From the NCBI RefSeq assembly GCF_027587205.1, contig NZ_JAPDOD010000031.1, positions 1-64,000 of the forward strand: a stretch of DNA of 64,000 bases, in the 5' to 3' direction. The translations under genes and the position numbers were made by a program. Under the pieces are notes generated by a model. The model did not search any database and was not told the DNA's origin. It saw only the letters and a program-made list of their open reading frames with translations. The first letter of the stretch is position 1, and each line of letters starts with the position of its first letter. Of this stretch, positions 61,317-64,000 are shown piece by piece. The stretch comes from Solirubrobacter ginsenosidimutans (GTDB lineage: Bacteria > Actinomycetota > Thermoleophilia > Solirubrobacterales > Solirubrobacteraceae).

Positions 61317-62305
61317 AGCAGTCCCTCCGTCTCAGGCCGGTCGAACATCAGGTTCAGGTTCTGCACGGCCTGCGACGCCGCGCCCTTCCACAGGTTGTCG
61401 ATCGCCGAGAAGACGATGATCCGCCCGGTCCGCGGGTCCTGGACCCACGAGATGCGGCAGAAGTTGGTGTCGCGCACGTCGATCACGCCGACCGGACCGG
61501 TGCGCAGCTCGACGAACGGCTCGCGGGCGTAGGAGTCGTCGTAGAGGTTCACCAACTCGTCCTCGCTCAGCTCCGCCGACGGCGTCACATACGCCGTGAC
61601 GAGCTCGCCCTGATCGAGCGGCAGCAGGTGCGGCATGAACGTGATCGGCAGCGTCGCGCCGAGCACGCCGAGCTCCTGCTCGATCTCGGGCGTGTGGCGG
61701 TGGCCGTTGATCTTGTAGGGCGAGACGTTCTCGTTGGCGGAGATGAAGTGCGTCGCGTGGGTGGGCGCGCGACCGGCGCCCGAGACGCCCGACTTGGCGT
61801 CGATCACGACGTCGCCGATCACGCCCGCCTTCGCCAGCGGCGCGAGGCCGAGCAGCGCCGCGGTCGGATAGCAGCCGGGGTTGGCGACGAGATCGGCGCC
61901 CGCGACCTGCGCACGTGTCAGCTCGGGCAGTCCGTAGACGCCTTGGCCGAACAGCTCCGGCGCTTTGTGCTCGCCGTACCAGTCGTCGTAGATCGCGCGA
62001 TCGCGCAGCCGGAAGTCGGCGGAGAGATCCACGACCCGCGTGCCCGCGGCACGCAGCTCCGCCACGACCGGCGCCGCCGCGCCATGCGGGTACGCGACCA
62101 CCGCGGCGTCCACCGCGTGCTTGGAGACGTCGAAGATCTCGAGCTCGAGCGGCACCCGCGTGCGCGGGTGGACGTCGTCGAGCCGCTGACCCGCCTCCGC
62201 GCGGGCGGTCACATGCGCGAGCTTGAAGAACGGGTGGCGATAGAGCAGTTGCGCGGCGATCGCGCCGGCGTAGCCGACGCCGCCGAGGACGCTGACCTCA
62301 ACCAC
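61313..62305 (-). CDS. argC: N-acetyl-gamma-glutamyl-phosphate reductase
   Basis: 330 residues. NADPH-dependent reductase with [18 protein letters not shown] (nucleotide fold), the active Cys in [13 protein letters not shown], and [12 protein letters not shown], then [32 protein letters not shown]. Start at GTG 62303-62305, with an 8-nt overlap into pheT; the in-frame extension upstream is Arg-rich shadow. First of the cluster argC-argJ-argB-argD. Confidence 0.93.
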   Translation of the reverse strand: MVEVSVLGGVGYAGAIAAQLLYRHPFFKLAHVTARAEAGQRLDDVHPRTRVPLELEIFDVSKHAVDAAVVAYPHGAAAPVVAELRAAGTRVVDLSADFRLRDRAIYDDWYGEHKAPELFGQGVYGLPELTRAQVAGADLVANPGCYPTAALLGLAPLAKAGVIGDVVIDAKSGVSGAGRAPTHATHFISANENVSPYKINGHRHTPEIEQELGVLGATLPITFMPHLLPLDQGELVTAYVTPSAELSEDELVNLYDDSYAREPFVELRTGPVGVIDVRDTNFCRISWVQDPRTGRIIVFSAIDNLWKGAASQAVQNLNLMFDRPETEGLL

Positions 62306-64000
62306 GCAGCTCACCCTCGAGCTTGCTGCGCACCGCCTCCACGATCTTGTTGCGCTGCGGCGCGATCTCCTCGTCGGTGAGCGTGCGGTCGCCCGCGCGG
62401 AACTCCAGGCGGACCGCCAAGGACGTCTGGCCCTCACGCGCGTACACGTCGAACACGTGCACGCCGCGCAGCAGCTTGCCGCCCGCGCCCTTGACGACCT
62501 CGACCAGCTCAGCCGACGTCCGGTCCGCCGGCACCCAGAACGCGAGGTCCTGGCGGATGCCCGGGAACGACGTCAGATCCTCGTAGGCGGGGACGAAGTT
62601 CGCGTGCGGGAGCACCGGGCCGAGGTCGAGCTCGAACCCGGCGACCCGGCCCAGGTCCCACTCCGAGGCGACGCCCGGGTGGACCTCGCCGAGCCAGCCC
62701 ACGTCCTCCCCGCCGACGATCACCCGCGCCGCGCGGCCCGGATGCAGGAACGGATCGGACCCGCGCACGACGCTCCACTCGACGCGCAGGGCGCCCAGCA
62801 GGGTCGTGAGCGCGCTCTTGGCGGCGAAGAAGTCCGCCGCCGGCGGGTCGCTCTCGCCCCACGAAGCCGGGCGCAGGCGCCCGGTCATCAGCGCGGCGAG
62901 ATGCATCCGCTCGTCCGGGAGCGGCGTCGAGCGCGCCTCGGCTGCGGTCAGCTCGCGCCCGTGCGGGCGGTCGAAGTAGACCGAGCCCTCCTCGAAGAGC
63001 CGGACGTCCTCGCGCCCACGGGCGACGTTATGGCGTACGGAGGTGAGCAGCGACCCGAGCAGGGTCGTGCGCATCACCGAGAGATCCTCGGAGAGCGGGT
63101 TGCGCAGCGTGATCGCGGGAGCGTCGAAGCGCAGCTTGCGCGCCATCTCGGGCGCCTCGAAGCTCCAGCCGATCGCCTCGGAGAAGCCCGCGCCGACCAG
63201 CGCGTCGCCGGCACGGCGACGCAGCCGCTGCTCCACTGTCAGGCGGCCGGAGGCGCCGTGGGCGGGCAGCGTCGAGGGCAGCTTGTCCAGCCCCCAGAGC
63301 CGCGCGACCTCCTCGATCAGATCGACCTCGCGGGTGACGTCGTTGCGCCGGACCGGCGGAACGATGACCTCGAGCGCGTCGCCCGTGTCGGTGACGCCGA
63401 AGTCCAGGCGCTCGAGCAGCTCGGCCTGGTCGCCGAGCGGGACCTCGGTGCCGAGCAGGCCGGTGACCTTCTCGTCGCGCAGCCGAATCGTCTTCGGCGG
63501 CGGACCGTCGCCACCCACGTCGACCGTGCCGGGCACGAGCCGCGCGCCGGTCAGCTCGAGCATCAGCTGGGTCGAGACCGCCTGGCCCCACATCGCGATC
63601 TCCTGCGCCAGCGACTTCTCGAAGCGCGAAGAGGCCTCCGTGCGCAGATTGAGGCGCTGCGACGTGCGCTGCAGGTTCGGCCCGTCCCAGTTGGCCGCCT
63701 CCATCAGCACCCGCGTGGTCGTCGGCTGGACCTCGGAGCGCTGCCCGCCCATGACCCCGGCGATCGAGGTCGGGCCGTCGTCGTCACAGATCAGGCCCAT
63801 GTCGGAGGTCAGCGTGCGCTCGACGCCGTCCAGCGTCGTCATCTTCTCGCCGTCCTGCGCCCAGCGGACGACCAGATGCCCGCCGGCGACGAGGTCCCAG
63901 TCGAACGCGTGCAGCGGCTGGCCGGTGAGCAGCATCACGTAGTTGGTGATGTCGACCACGTTGTTGATCGGGCGCTGCCCGCTCGCCATCAGCCGCGCCT
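62298..64000 (-). CDS. pheT: Phenylalanyl-tRNA synthetase beta subunit (5' end outside window)
   Basis: At least 567 residues; the frame is open to the window edge. [20 protein letters not shown] and QPLHAFDWD are the B3/B4 editing domain of PheT, so the N-terminal tRNA-binding-like part lies off the right end, and the in-frame ATG at 63989 is internal. Further marks are [32 protein letters not shown] (B5) and the FDX-ACB anticodon-binding C-terminus ([27 protein letters not shown]). It forms the (alpha-beta)2 enzyme with PheS, expected upstream. Confidence 0.93.
   Translation of the reverse strand, partial: ARLMASGQRPINNVVDITNYVMLLTGQPLHAFDWDLVAGGHLVVRWAQDGEKMTTLDGVERTLTSDMGLICDDDGPTSIAGVMGGQRSEVQPTTTRVLMEAANWDGPNLQRTSQRLNLRTEASSRFEKSLAQEIAMWGQAVSTQLMLELTGARLVPGTVDVGGDGPPPKTIRLRDEKVTGLLGTEVPLGDQAELLERLDFGVTDTGDALEVIVPPVRRNDVTREVDLIEEVARLWGLDKLPSTLPAHGASGRLTVEQRLRRRAGDALVGAGFSEAIGWSFEAPEMARKLRFDAPAITLRNPLSEDLSVMRTTLLGSLLTSVRHNVARGREDVRLFEEGSVYFDRPHGRELTAAEARSTPLPDERMHLAALMTGRLRPASWGESDPPAADFFAAKSALTTLLGALRVEWSVVRGSDPFLHPGRAARVIVGGEDVGWLGEVHPGVASEWDLGRVAGFELDLGPVLPHANFVPAYEDLTSFPGIRQDLAFWVPADRTSAELVEVVKGAGGKLLRGVHVFDVYAREGQTSLAVRLEFRAGDRTLTDEEIAPQRNKIVEAVRSKLEGELRG

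Overview
The window is a very GC-rich stretch of chromosome with long, tightly packed runs of co-directional genes, frequent 1-4 nt start/stop overlaps (ATGA, GTGA, TTGA), many GTG/TTG starts and several secreted proteins with Ala/Gly/Pro/Thr-rich low-complexity tails. With an actinobacterial-type gene set (class I xylose isomerase, ROK and FCD-GntR regulators, HDOD-LuxR fusion, CaiB and hydantoinase genes, secreted proteins with Pro/Thr tails) this best fits Actinomycetota, and I would guess the class Thermoleophilia (Solirubrobacter-like). That placement is inference; no rRNA or tRNA gene is visible. All family calls come from reading motifs and gene context, not from searches.

Layout. 1-2.1 kb: the tail of a Gly/Ala-rich, single-membrane-span protein, and an MFS exporter. 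2.1-7.8 kb: a xylose locus with a ROK regulator facing a permease / single-domain ATPase / lipoprotein / xylose isomerase operon, with a candidate operator before xylA. 7.8-11 kb: PcrA-type helicase and a queuosine-salvage glycosylase. 11.1-16.6 kb: two translationally coupled secreted proteins (beta-helix and M14 metallopeptidase), closed by a strong hairpin. 16.7-23.6 kb: a five-gene glycolate-to-malate operon (permease, GlcD, GlcE, GlcF, malate synthase A) in which every junction overlaps. 23.7-32.5 kb: envelope proteins, a cysE-moeB-tusA sulfur cluster, cysK with an esterase, a tandem GNAT and an ABC-2 exporter. 32.6-35.2 kb: a collagen-like secreted protein, a VapBC-type toxin-antitoxin pair, a long intergenic hairpin and an Rrf2 regulator. 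35.2-43.2 kb: HDOD-LuxR regulator, gltX, nfo, a secreted protein and dnaE. 43.3-50.3 kb: SelA-like PLP protein, FCD regulator, a 934-residue repeat/coiled-coil protein, small proteins, an HMG-CoA-lyase family gene and a scar full of gene fragments. 50.3-56.6 kb: a GntR / CoA-transferase / HyuA / HyuB / cysteine-hydrolase operon. 56.6-58.1 kb: an odd membrane protein with a sigma-region-4-like domain. 58.1-64 kb: argC-J-B-D behind pheT, which runs off the right end.

How they work together: xylose is imported and isomerised under probable ROK control; glycolate is imported, oxidised to glyoxylate and condensed with acetyl-CoA; the ring-opening operon probably processes a cyclic amide, hydantoin or related acid through ATP-dependent hydrolysis and amidohydrolysis; the arg genes make ornithine from acetylglutamate (ArgJ recycling the acetyl group). 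The most unusual non-coding features are two copies of a 45-nt palindromic element placed just after genes, a hairpin with a 20-bp stem at 34621-34685, and three convergent gene pairs whose stop codons share one CTAG.
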